Assembly (NCBI GenBank): GCA_023245725.1
Contig: JAHFJU010000006.1
Location: 1 to 32,562, forward strand
Source of the DNA: Candidatus Peregrinibacteria bacterium
GTDB taxonomy: Bacteria > Patescibacteriota > Gracilibacteria > UBA1369 > UM-FILTER-53-11
Direction: 5' to 3'
DNA: 32,562 bases
The notes below the pieces were generated by a model, which saw only the letters and a list, made by a program, of their open reading frames with translations, searched no databases and was not told the DNA's origin. Position 1 is the stretch's first letter. The number at the start of each line of letters is the position of its first letter. Below, in pieces: positions 24,921-32,172 of the stretch. Made by a program: the position numbers and the translations under genes.

Positions 24921-26003
24921 ATGACAAAACGTTTTGTAGCTCCACAAGATGGAAATGGAATTGAAGTAGCCCCCGAGTTAGCATCTCGGCCTAATAAGAA
25001 GGCAGCAGCTGCTTATGTCATTGGTGGAAGGACTAAAACTCAAGTGAGTGCTGTATTTGATCTAAATCAACTTGCGCCAGCTACTCCTCCACCAGAAGTT
25101 GTTTCTGTAAATCCAAATTCAGGGAAAGCCATAACTGATGAATTTAATGAGGTATTAGGAAAGTTTTCTTATGATCGTGCTGCAGAACAGTATGGAATCC
25201 GACAGCATTCACGAGTTCCAAGCATTATTGGTGAAAGCAAAGCAAAATTTAGTACAGCACAACGAGGTGTAATGCTAAATTTATTGACTGGTTTGTTACC
25301 AAATAATATGGAACAAGAGCTCGATAGTGAGAAGGCTTCATTGGTTAATGATTTACTTGCGGCTGTTGTTGAATATTTTGACGAATGTGGTGATGCCGAA
25401 AAAACATTGAGCGTGATGGTATTTGCAACTGAACCTGTTAGATATAACAATGGAGTGCCAAATAAGAGTGTTATGCCAAATGAACTTGGGTTAAATGAAC
25501 CTCATGAAAATGGTGCTTTAACATTTAGAGAAGTTATTTCACAGCGTACAAATTCGATTCGTCGTGAAATATTACGAGCAAAGGCGGCTAAACTTGAGGA
25601 AAAAAATAAATTAGATCTCGAAAGGCAAACTTCTGAATTACGAGCTGCTTTTGATGCGCAATCAGAATCTGTAGTAGGATCTATTAAAGAAAGTAATGTG
25701 AATTCTAACCGACAAACAGTCGATGCTATAAAAAAAATAATTGATGGATTGAGAGATGATAAAGTTAGGCAGGCAGTTGTAATTGTTGGACTTTCTGCCT
25801 TGGCTCTCGATGGCGGAGTAGCTGGTGAAAATACAGAAAAATTTAATAGAGTCATAGCATTATCACCCGATGAAAAAGTTATGAATGCGCTTAAGGGTGC
25901 CAGATGTGTGGCAGTGGCTCAATTGTTGCAAGTTTCTATCAACAACAGCCGAGAGACATTGCAAAGTAGATTTAATTCTGCGCTTGAAGTTATAGGTAAT
26001 TAG
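24921..26003 (+). CDS. Hypothetical cytoplasmic protein with central coiled coil (360 aa)
   Basis: I do not recognise the family. There is no signal peptide or membrane segment, so it is probably cytoplasmic. Residues 1-75 are low in order and Pro/Ala/Lys-rich. Residues ~90-205 look helical, with TAQRGVMLNLLTGLLPNN and LVNDLLAAVVEYFDECGDAEKTLSVMVF. Residues ~205-265 form a charged coiled coil (REILRAKAAKLEEKNKLDLE). The end (~268-360) is helical, with VRQAVVIVGLSALALDGGVAG and ARCVAVAQLLQVSINNSRET. It has a near-consensus promoter of its own, suggesting strong constitutive transcription, and lies 39 bases before the lipoprotein start. The start is the first ATG after the promoter. It carries no catalytic motif I can name. 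Confidence 0.8.
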   Translation: MTKRFVAPQDGNGIEVAPELASRPNKKAAAAYVIGGRTKTQVSAVFDLNQLAPATPPPEVVSVNPNSGKAITDEFNEVLGKFSYDRAAEQYGIRQHSRVPSIIGESKAKFSTAQRGVMLNLLTGLLPNNMEQELDSEKASLVNDLLAAVVEYFDECGDAEKTLSVMVFATEPVRYNNGVPNKSVMPNELGLNEPHENGALTFREVISQRTNSIRREILRAKAAKLEEKNKLDLERQTSELRAAFDAQSESVVGSIKESNVNSNRQTVDAIKKIIDGLRDDKVRQAVVIVGLSALALDGGVAGENTEKFNRVIALSPDEKVMNALKGARCVAVAQLLQVSINNSRETLQSRFNSALEVIGN

Positions 26004-26042
26004 TTTTAACTGTTATTATAAAAACATTTAACCCAAATGATT

Positions 26043-26534
26043 ATGAAAAAATTACTATTGGTAACGGCATCCATTTTTCTTCTAATGGGCTGTAGCCAAA
26101 TTAACAACAATGCGTCAGTAGATAAACCTGTAACTGATCAGGCATCTGAAAGTACATATCAAAATAAGAAATTTAATATTTCTTTCAACTATCCATCAAA
26201 TTGGACTATCAAAGAAAACGACGCCAAGAAGTCCGTCACAGTGCAATCAAATCGACCAAGTAATGGATCTGAGATCATGGTTACCGTTCCAGCCGAAAGC
26301 TTTAAAGAGTATGAAAATAAAATGAGCGAGTTGATTGCCTCAGGCCAAATGTCGGTCGAGAATAGTAGCCCTATAGAAGGAACAAGCTACGCTACAAAGA
26401 AGTATGGGCATGAGGGAGGGCTGTATTACCTTATTGAAATTAATGGGAAATATGTTGGTATCGAAGGGGAGATGTATTTAACACAAGACCAGAAAGAAGG
26501 TTTGAAAGAAATACTAAATTCTCTTTCTCTCTAG
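26043..26534 (+). CDS. Small lipoprotein, PsbP-like fold possible
   Basis: ATG 26043 gives MKKLLLVTASIFLLMG-C, a clean lipoprotein signal with Cys17. ATG 26037 is also in frame and only adds two residues. A ~25-residue Asn/Ser linker precedes a domain beginning YQNKKFNISFNYPSNWTIKEND, the pattern of PsbP-like or DUF1795-type beta-sandwich domains in many small bacterial lipoproteins. It ends with GEMYLTQDQKEGLKEILNSLSL. The function is unknown; the family assignment rests on this short pattern. It follows the coiled-coil gene by 39 bases, may be co-transcribed with it, and is closed by a strong terminator. Confidence 0.8.
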   Translation: MKKLLLVTASIFLLMGCSQINNNASVDKPVTDQASESTYQNKKFNISFNYPSNWTIKENDAKKSVTVQSNRPSNGSEIMVTVPAESFKEYENKMSELIASGQMSVENSSPIEGTSYATKKYGHEGGLYYLIEINGKYVGIEGEMYLTQDQKEGLKEILNSLSL

Positions 26535-26592
26535 TGTTTTTAATATCATATACCACAGCAAAACATCGGCTAGCCTGAGTACGTTAACTAAT

Positions 26593-26622
26593 AAAAGAGA
26601 GGTCTTACGGCCTCTCTTTTTT
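26593..26622. terminator. Intrinsic terminator, probably bidirectional
   Basis: AAAAGAGAGG and CCTCTCTTTT form a 10-bp stem with an 8-base loop, ending in TTTTTT. It lies between the lipoprotein (plus) and the convergent toxin gene (minus) and can serve both. Confidence 0.9.
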
Positions 26623-26645
26623 GTTTATAACAAAACAGTGCATTC

Positions 26646-26888
26646 TTAAATATTTTTATATGTGCTCTCATCTCGTATTGAAATTTTAACTATTTTGTTT
26701 TCGCCACCATTCACAACGAAAATTATCCTATAGTTCCCGAGTCTAACTCTAAAATAATTTTTTCTGCCAACTAGAGCTTTTATACTGGGGACTTTTGTAT
26801 AATCTTTTTTAATCTGGAGCATTAACAGCATCATTGCATTCAGCTCATTTTTTCTGAGTTTTCTTAATAATTTTTCAATTGCGTTCAC
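26646..26888 (-). CDS. RelE/ParE-family toxin
   Basis: An 80-residue protein with GTG start at 26888, overlapping the antitoxin end by 14 bases. The C-terminal half is classic RelE superfamily: VPSIKALVGRKNYFRVRLGNYRIIFVVNGGENKIVKISIRDESTY. The YFRVRLGNYRI strand and the ending IRDESTY match the usual R-V-R-x-G-x-Y-R and R-x-x-x-Y positions. RelE toxins cleave mRNA in the ribosome; ParE-type relatives act on gyrase, and the sequence alone does not decide which applies. The catalytic Arg/Lys set seems present (RKNYFR, NYR, IRDE). It is translationally coupled to the antitoxin upstream and ends near a shared terminator. Confidence 0.85.
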   Translation of the reverse strand: MNAIEKLLRKLRKNELNAMMLLMLQIKKDYTKVPSIKALVGRKNYFRVRLGNYRIIFVVNGGENKIVKISIRDESTYKNI

Positions 26889-27129
26889 GTTGAATTTTCT
26901 TTAATAGAGTAATCATTTCGTCTGTCGTAACTCCTTTCCCATCGTTATCTTTATCAGCATCGAAAAGCACTTCTTCGCTTGCAGTAAGCTCTGAAACATC
27001 TACTGGTTTTATTTGAATTCCGCTATCTGTTATCTGCAGAACATATAGGTCGGTGTTAAATTTAGCACGCCATTTTTTAGGGAGTGTTACTTGCCCTTTC
27101 GGTGTGGATTTAATTATGTGTGTTTCCAT
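26875..27129 (-). CDS. AbrB/SpoVT-type antitoxin
   Basis: An 84-residue protein from ATG 27129 (METHIIKSTPKGQVTLPKKWRAKF), the swapped-hairpin SpoVT-AbrB DNA-binding motif (KGQVTLPKKWR). An upstream in-frame codon would extend it to 102 residues, but it starts before the operator and promoter, so I reject it. The C-terminal half is acidic (EEVLFDADKDNDGKG...), fitting a disordered toxin-neutralising tail. AbrB-type antitoxins more often pair with PemK or VapC toxins; pairing with RelE is less usual but known. A 17-base palindrome 10 bases upstream is the likely autorepression site. Confidence 0.85.
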   Translation of the reverse strand: METHIIKSTPKGQVTLPKKWRAKFNTDLYVLQITDSGIQIKPVDVSELTASEEVLFDADKDNDGKGVTTDEMITLLKKIQRERN

Positions 27130-27139
27130 AAATTTTAAT

Positions 27140-27156
27140 AGTAGGAATTTCCTACT
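27140..27156 (-). promoter_or_regulatory. Palindromic operator of the toxin-antitoxin pair
   Basis: AGTAGGAA-n-TTCCTACT is a perfect 8+1+8 inverted repeat. It covers the predicted transcription start and begins 10 bases before the antitoxin ATG, as expected for autorepression by the antitoxin or the complex. Confidence 0.7.
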
Positions 27157-27159
27157 TTT

Positions 27160-27188
27160 AGTATATTCCTTTTTTCTACTCACGGCAA
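27160..27188 (-). promoter_or_regulatory. Promoter of the toxin-antitoxin pair
   Basis: On the minus strand TTGCCG (27188-27183), a 17-base spacer, then TATACT (27165-27160). The predicted start near 27153 lies inside the operator. Confidence 0.65.
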
Positions 27189-27318
27189 TTGAGTGTACGG
27201 TTATATGGCAGTGTTTTCCACCGCTGTGCGGTGCGAAGTAGTGTGTGCATATAAAAAACTGTTTGAGTGCGCTAAACTAATACCGAATTTATTCACAAGC
27301 AAGAATCCTGAAATATTT

Positions 27319-28185
27319 ATGAAACGTTACTGTGTAATCGGTTCGCCAATTGCCCACTCACTGTCACCGGCAATGCATAATGCAGCTTTTGCGGCTCTGG
27401 AGCTAAATAAACAGGCTCATTACGAAGCTGTTGAAGTAATGCCAAATGAACTCGAAAATTTCATGAGTGTATTTGCGCAGCAGTACGCTGGCATGAATGT
27501 AACAATTCCGCATAAAGAGGCTGTTATGAAATATCTCGATGAGGTCGATGATTGCGCTCGAACAATTGGCGCTGTTAATACAGTTAAAGTCGATGGTGGC
27601 AAATTGATCGGATACAACACAGACTGGAGCGGTTTTACAGCTGCTCTACTTGAAGGAATCCAACAAAAATCGCATTTGTCGGCTAATGAACAGACTTCTG
27701 TAAAAACAATTTTTCAACATAAACCGGTTCTTGTTGTAGGTGCTGGTGGTGCGGCTCGTGCAGTTTGCTTTGCATTGTCGCAATTGGGCGCGCAGTTATA
27801 TGTTACAAATCGAACAATTGAGAAAGCTCAAAAACTTGCACATGATTTTAGAGGAGTCGCCCTTTCACACGACAAACTTGCTTCTATTGAGCCATCTTTG
27901 GTTGTTAATGTGACTTCGCTTGGTATGAATCCTCATGAATTTGAATCTCCTGTTTCGGTATCTTTATGGCAAAAATGGAAGCATTCAAAAATAACTCAGT
28001 ATAGTTTCGACTGCGTTTATAATCCTCTAAATACTCAATTTTTAAAGGATTCAATTTCGGCAGGATTCGTGGCAATTACCGGTGACGGAATGTTGGTTCA
28101 CCAAGGATCCGAGTCTTTTGAATTGTTCACAGGCAAAAAAGCGCCAATTGAAGCCATGAAGAAAGCAGTTGTCGTTAAACTATGA
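27319..28185 (+). CDS. aroE: Shikimate dehydrogenase
   Basis: This 288-residue enzyme reduces 3-dehydroshikimate to shikimate with NADPH. ATG 27319 gives MKRYCVIGSPIAHSLSPAMHNAAF, the normal AroE start; the open frame extends 126 bases upstream without homology-like sequence. Substrate-binding motifs are SLSP (14-17) and NVTIPHK (60-66, catalytic Lys66). GAVNT is followed by NTDWSGF (Asp102 of the Lys/Asp pair). The NADP fold has GAGGAARA (~141) and NRT. NVTSLGMNP, VYNPLNTQFL and GDGMLVHQGSESFELFTG complete the family set. All key residues are present, so it should be active. No other shikimate gene is nearby. It converges on the minus-strand membrane gene with a 23-base gap. Confidence 0.95.
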   Translation: MKRYCVIGSPIAHSLSPAMHNAAFAALELNKQAHYEAVEVMPNELENFMSVFAQQYAGMNVTIPHKEAVMKYLDEVDDCARTIGAVNTVKVDGGKLIGYNTDWSGFTAALLEGIQQKSHLSANEQTSVKTIFQHKPVLVVGAGGAARAVCFALSQLGAQLYVTNRTIEKAQKLAHDFRGVALSHDKLASIEPSLVVNVTSLGMNPHEFESPVSVSLWQKWKHSKITQYSFDCVYNPLNTQFLKDSISAGFVAITGDGMLVHQGSESFELFTGKKAPIEAMKKAVVVKL

Positions 28186-28208
28186 TGCTGCTCATTTTCA
28201 GATATTCC

Positions 28209-29018
28209 CTATTTTAGAAAATCTGCGCCGTCTACATCGGGAGGAGGAGGTGCATCTTCAACTTCTGTTGCAGCTTCGCCGTAGTCTGAACCAAGTGCAA
28301 CTTGGCTCATCATAAAATCTGTGCCGTATAGGCTCCACAACCAGCGGTAGAACATTTCTGTTACTGAGGTGTAGAAACCCATAGCAGTCCACAAAAGTGG
28401 GAGTGTTGCGAACAAAACAGATGTTGGATTGTGTCCTGTGAATTCAAATATTGTAAGTACAGTTGCTGAAGACATAACAGTTGCAAAAATAACGCCGTAA
28501 AATCCTACAAGCGCGTAACGAATGTTGCCTACAATTTCAAGAATTACCATGCTTGCAAGCGCAGAAAGCACTACATGGAATCCTGCCAAAAAGCTCACCA
28601 TAGAAACTGCACTTCGTGAGTCTAGTAAAAAATATAGTGGGCCAAGCAATACGAAAATTGCCAAATTTACAAAGAATATTTGATACATCGAAGTTGTTCG
28701 GCGAACGTATTTTGATGATTGTACAAAGCTAAAAAAGAGCGAGCCAAGCAAGTTTGCAACTAGCGATGAAATAAAAATCATTGCCATGAAAACGAAAATG
28801 AAGAGTGGGTTTTTTCCGCTTCCGTCAGATGTTGTTCCATCTACTATCACGCTGTTCCAGCCTGAATTTAGAATTGTAGATGCGCTCAAAAATATTACGA
28901 GCAAAACAAGCATGCCTATTATGCCGCCTCCTAATCCTGCAAATGATTTTAAAACCAAGGTTAAAAAGCCAGAAGATGGAGGGCCGACGTTTGTGTCTTG
29001 AGAAGTGGTTTCGTTCAT
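28209..29018 (-). CDS. Polytopic membrane protein of unknown function
   Basis: A 269-residue protein I do not recognise. Six hydrophobic segments lie at about 25-50, 70-98, 110-130, 135-160, 165-190 and 200-220. The N-terminus is hydrophilic (TTSQDTNVGPPSS), and the C-terminal tail is acidic and Pro-rich (EATEVEDAPPPPDVDGADF). No catalytic motif is visible. It lies 44 bases downstream of lspA on the same strand, so the two are probably co-transcribed. TAAGAT ends six bases before its ATG, but it is a poor -10. A role in envelope biology is suggested only by this neighbourhood. Confidence 0.8.
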   Translation of the reverse strand: MNETTSQDTNVGPPSSGFLTLVLKSFAGLGGGIIGMLVLLVIFLSASTILNSGWNSVIVDGTTSDGSGKNPLFIFVFMAMIFISSLVANLLGSLFFSFVQSSKYVRRTTSMYQIFFVNLAIFVLLGPLYFLLDSRSAVSMVSFLAGFHVVLSALASMVILEIVGNIRYALVGFYGVIFATVMSSATVLTIFEFTGHNPTSVLFATLPLLWTAMGFYTSVTEMFYRWLWSLYGTDFMMSQVALGSDYGEAATEVEDAPPPPDVDGADFLK

Positions 29019-29062
29019 AAAATTTATCTTAATTACTATCTTAGTATTTTACCATAATTTGT

Positions 29063-29569
29063 CTAATCTGTGAATTCACTGGATTTTACTATCCATTTAT
29101 TGGCCGCAACCAGAATAAGAACACCTATTGTTAAGTACGCATCTGCTAAATTAAAGCTCGGGAAAAAAGATGGGCTTAAAAAATCTATTACATACCCGTG
29201 CCAAATTCGATCAATAAAGTTGCCTAGTGTTCCGGAAATTACAAAAACCAGTGCGATTTTCGTAATTTTATTTGATGTATCGCACGTTTTTTTTACCAAA
29301 TAAATAATTACCGCTAATAGAAGTGGTGTTATAAATGCGACCAGCTTTCCAGAAATCGGTAGAGAAAATGCGATCTTGGAATTATGTGAAACCGTCAGCG
29401 AAAAATAGTTCGAAATTACAGCTATAGTTTTTCCGTTTGCCAAATATAATTCTGCGAAAAACTTTGTTAGGTAATCCATTGTTACAAATTCTGCAACCGC
29501 TCCAATATAGAAAATATTATCCTGTACAAAACGTCCTAGAGGAGTAGTCGATTGCGATGTCGTATTCAT
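29063..29569 (-). CDS. lspA: Lipoprotein signal peptidase (signal peptidase II)
   Basis: This 168-residue membrane aspartyl protease cleaves the signal peptide of prolipoproteins before the lipidated Cys. Family motifs are in order: D32-YLTK, N63-SKIAFSL (normally NxGxAF), GTLGNFIDRIWHGYVIDF with Asp129, and FNLADAYLTIG with Asp143. Asp129 and Asp143 are the catalytic pair. Four hydrophobic segments fit the family. Two lipoproteins in this window (2142-2924 and 26043-26534) are candidate substrates. Its ATG lies eight bases from a -10 box shared with the divergent ftsW, so its mRNA is predicted leaderless. The unknown membrane protein follows on the same strand. Confidence 0.93.
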   Translation of the reverse strand: MNTTSQSTTPLGRFVQDNIFYIGAVAEFVTMDYLTKFFAELYLANGKTIAVISNYFSLTVSHNSKIAFSLPISGKLVAFITPLLLAVIIYLVKKTCDTSNKITKIALVFVISGTLGNFIDRIWHGYVIDFLSPSFFPSFNLADAYLTIGVLILVAANKWIVKSSEFTD

Positions 29570-29577
29570 ACTTACTT

Positions 29578-29587
29578 AGTATATACT
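29578..29587. promoter_or_regulatory. Palindromic -10 box shared by lspA and ftsW
   Basis: AGTATATACT is its own reverse complement and holds TATACT on both strands: 29582-29587 for ftsW and 29583-29578 for lspA. The ATGs are 10 and 8 bases away, so both mRNAs should start at or within a few bases of the ATG. RNA polymerase could occupy only one direction at a time. Confidence 0.65.
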
Positions 29588-29597
29588 GTGCCAGCTT

Positions 29598-30842
29598 ATG
29601 CTGAAAACTTTTCGCTCTGGGCGAGTCGATATGGTACTTCTTGTAACAGTTGTAATGCTTCTGGTATTTAGCGTTATTATGATGACGAGTATTGGCGTTC
29701 CAAAAAGCATTTCTCTCACAAAGCCTGTCGGTCAATTGTTCCCTGCGTGCGGTGAAGATGGCGTGGATTGTTTCTTTTTAATGCGCAGGCATATGTTTCG
29801 TATTTTGGCTGGATTAGTCGCGATGTTTTTCGCATTTAGAATTCCTGTGAAGTTTTGGAAAAAAATTGCTGTTGGTATTTTTTTTCTTACTTTGGCTATG
29901 CTTTTTGGAGTTTTAATTTTGGGTTCAACAAGTAATACTTTTGCACGAGCTTGGCTAGTTTTTGCTAATACTTCAATTCAACCTGCCGAAATTGCAAAAC
30001 TTGCGCTCGTTTTTTATTTGGCAACATGGATGGAGCGTCGCGGTCGCGATTTGTTGGATTTTAAAAATGGCTTTTTGTCTTTTTGTTTAGTGACGGGAAC
30101 TTTAATTTTTCCTGTTATTTTACAGCCTGATTTCGGGTCAACTTTAGTTTATGCAACTATCGCTACATCGATTTACTTTGTTGCTGGTGCGCGGTTGCGC
30201 CATATTACAGTTGGTTTGGCGGTTGTTGCTGTGTTTGTGCTTGTGGTTGTTCCATCTGTTCCTTACTTGAAATATCGGTTTACCTCGTTTTTAAATCCTT
30301 CAGTCGAAAATTGTCAGCCAGAAGTTAAAGAAGGAGAACAGCGAAGAAATTATTGTTGGCAGACTGAACAGGCGAAAATTGCTGTAGGTAGTGGGGGATT
30401 TTTCGGTAAGGGATTAACGCAGGGAATTCAAAAGGCATACTGGTTGCCACAGGCGACAGATGATTTTATTTTTGCTGCGTCGGCAGAAGAACTTGGATTT
30501 ATTAGGATTATTTTTATTGTGATTGCATATGTTGTTATTGCTCATAGAGGGCTACTAATAGCCCAGCATGCCCCAGATCGTTTTGAACAGCTAGTTGCGG
30601 TTGGTCTTACTTCATGGCTGACAATTCAGGCATTTATCAATATTATGGTAAATATAGGGCTCATGCCAGTTACTGGAATCACATTGCCGTTCGTGAGTTA
30701 CGGTGGAACGTCGATGGTTTCAACTCTCGCCGCCGCTGGAATCCTTTTACAAATTTCACGCTCAGCAACACCATATTATGCGAATAGTCTTTACAGGAGG
30801 AGGAACGGGGGGACATATACTTCCCAACATCGCAGTTATTGA
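29598..30842 (+). CDS. ftsW: SEDS-family septal peptidoglycan polymerase FtsW
   Basis: This 414-residue polytopic membrane glycosyltransferase polymerises lipid II at the division site with a class B PBP. The SEDS signatures run in order: ARAWLVFANTSIQPAEIAKLALVFYLA (~115-141), QPDFGSTLVY (~175), and the large outer loop with TEQAKIAVGSGGFFGKGLTQGIQKAYWLPQATDDFIFAASAEELGF. GLMPVTGITLPFVSYGGTSM closes the series near 355-372. RodA is the alternative; the neighbouring murG and the LPQATDDFIFA form favour FtsW. Two outer loops have extra Cys pairs (FPACGEDGVDCFF, and ENC...NYC). The C-terminal ~22 residues are encoded in the 65 bases shared with murG. Confidence 0.92.
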   Translation: MLKTFRSGRVDMVLLVTVVMLLVFSVIMMTSIGVPKSISLTKPVGQLFPACGEDGVDCFFLMRRHMFRILAGLVAMFFAFRIPVKFWKKIAVGIFFLTLAMLFGVLILGSTSNTFARAWLVFANTSIQPAEIAKLALVFYLATWMERRGRDLLDFKNGFLSFCLVTGTLIFPVILQPDFGSTLVYATIATSIYFVAGARLRHITVGLAVVAVFVLVVVPSVPYLKYRFTSFLNPSVENCQPEVKEGEQRRNYCWQTEQAKIAVGSGGFFGKGLTQGIQKAYWLPQATDDFIFAASAEELGFIRIIFIVIAYVVIAHRGLLIAQHAPDRFEQLVAVGLTSWLTIQAFINIMVNIGLMPVTGITLPFVSYGGTSMVSTLAAAGILLQISRSATPYYANSLYRRRNGGTYTSQHRSY

Positions 30843-32172
30843 GGAGATTATTAAGAATACATTCTGTAAATCTTTATCTCAACATGCGGCCACAACTAAA
30901 AATGAAAATTGTTTAGATATTTTATATATCGGAACTAAAAATAATTCCGAGCAGCAGCTTGTCGAGAGCGAGATGCGAAGAATTATAGAAAGTCTACAGG
31001 TTGAGCAGTTGAATAATTCGAAAGTATTACACAATAATGTTCAACATAATTCGGTAAACGCCAAAGCTACTATTGCGCTTTCTTGGCAGTATAAAGCCAT
31101 TTCGTCTGGTAAATTGCGTCGATATTTTTCGTTGAAAAATGTTACTGATACAGCACGCATTATGGCAGGATTTTTTCAGTCATTCGCCCAACTTAAATCT
31201 TTCAAGCCAGATGTTGTTTTTTGCAAAGGAGGATATGTAACTGTTCCTGTTGCAGCCGCTGCTTATATTTTAAATATTCCGGTTTGGATACACGAATCAG
31301 ATGTTTCTTTGGGGCTTGCGACCCGTATAAATAGTAAATTTGCTAAGCGAATTTTTGTGTCGTTCGAAGAGACAAAAAAATATTTTACAGGATCTCGTGC
31401 AGCTAAAGTCCAGGTAGTTGGAAACCCGATTCGCGCTTCTGTAACGCACGGAAACGCGCAGCGTGCTCGTGAATTCCTCTTGAATGCGCAGATGATTAAA
31501 GGTGGAGAAACTGATAAAAAAGGGCTGTTTTTTCATGGGTTTAGTGAGAAAATTCCGGTAATTTTGGTTATGGGTGGTTCGCTTGGTTCTCAATTTGTTA
31601 ATGAAGCGCTTGATAAATCGTTAGATGTACTGCTCAAGGAGTACGCGGTTATTCATATAACTGGTAACGAAGGGGAGCAACTAATACGTCACGAGCGATA
31701 TCGTTCGTTTCATTTCATTAATGAAGAGTTGCCCGATTGTTACGCGCTCGCCGATGTTATCGTCTCGCGCTCGGGTGCAGGCAGCGTTTTTGAATGCGCC
31801 GCCGTTAAAAAACCAACTGTTTTCATTCCACTCTCAAGTCGTGCCAGCAGAGGAGATCAAATTGAAAATGCTAAGGCGGCGGCGCGCTTTATGAATGCCC
31901 ATGTCATAGAAGAAGAACAACTACTTAAAAATCCTTCAATTTTGCCACAGGCTATTCATAAAATTATGTCTGAACAAATTGAACAAAATCCTGAAAAAAA
32001 TAATCGAGAGAAAAACATGCGCATTGGCCAACTAGGTCAAAAAAATGGCGCATCTTCAATGGGCGTATCCAGAGAGCATGAGCATTCTGTAACCAACTCA
32101 AACTCCATACTAAATATTAATGCCGCCGAAGTTATTGCTTCTCAATTGTCTTATTTTCCTTCAAATTTGTAG
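30778..32172 (+). CDS. murG: UDP-GlcNAc:undecaprenyl-PP-MurNAc-pentapeptide GlcNAc transferase MurG
   Basis: The enzyme makes lipid II from lipid I at the inner membrane face. ATG 30778 gives MRIVFTGGGTGGH, the lipid-I glycine loop at residues 7-13; an upstream ATG at 30703 lies deep in ftsW and adds no homology. Further motifs are KPDVVFCKGGYVTVPVA, WIHESDVSLGLATRIN (His172), VILVMGGSLGSQFVN, and the UDP-GlcNAc site SRSGAGSVFECAAVKKPTVFIPL (from 330) with SRGDQIENA. At 464 residues it is ~100 longer than usual. Extra Asn/Gln/Ser-rich stretches sit at ~28-46, ~76-106 and ~398-446. It overlaps ftsW by 65 bases and the convergent polymerase gene by 41. Confidence 0.93.
   Translation: MRIVFTGGGTGGHILPNIAVIEEIIKNTFCKSLSQHAATTKNENCLDILYIGTKNNSEQQLVESEMRRIIESLQVEQLNNSKVLHNNVQHNSVNAKATIALSWQYKAISSGKLRRYFSLKNVTDTARIMAGFFQSFAQLKSFKPDVVFCKGGYVTVPVAAAAYILNIPVWIHESDVSLGLATRINSKFAKRIFVSFEETKKYFTGSRAAKVQVVGNPIRASVTHGNAQRAREFLLNAQMIKGGETDKKGLFFHGFSEKIPVILVMGGSLGSQFVNEALDKSLDVLLKEYAVIHITGNEGEQLIRHERYRSFHFINEELPDCYALADVIVSRSGAGSVFECAAVKKPTVFIPLSSRASRGDQIENAKAAARFMNAHVIEEEQLLKNPSILPQAIHKIMSEQIEQNPEKNNREKNMRIGQLGQKNGASSMGVSREHEHSVTNSNSILNINAAEVIASQLSYFPSNL

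Noticed and set aside
27193..27318. Longer N-terminus of AroE
   Set aside because: The added residues precede the conserved MKRYCVIGSP start, overlap the toxin-antitoxin promoter region and show no AroE-like sequence.
3130..30842. UGA recoding to glycine (code 25)
   Set aside because: The pilin, mscS, aroE and ftsW frames end at TGA where their families end, and no long gene needs in-frame TGA.
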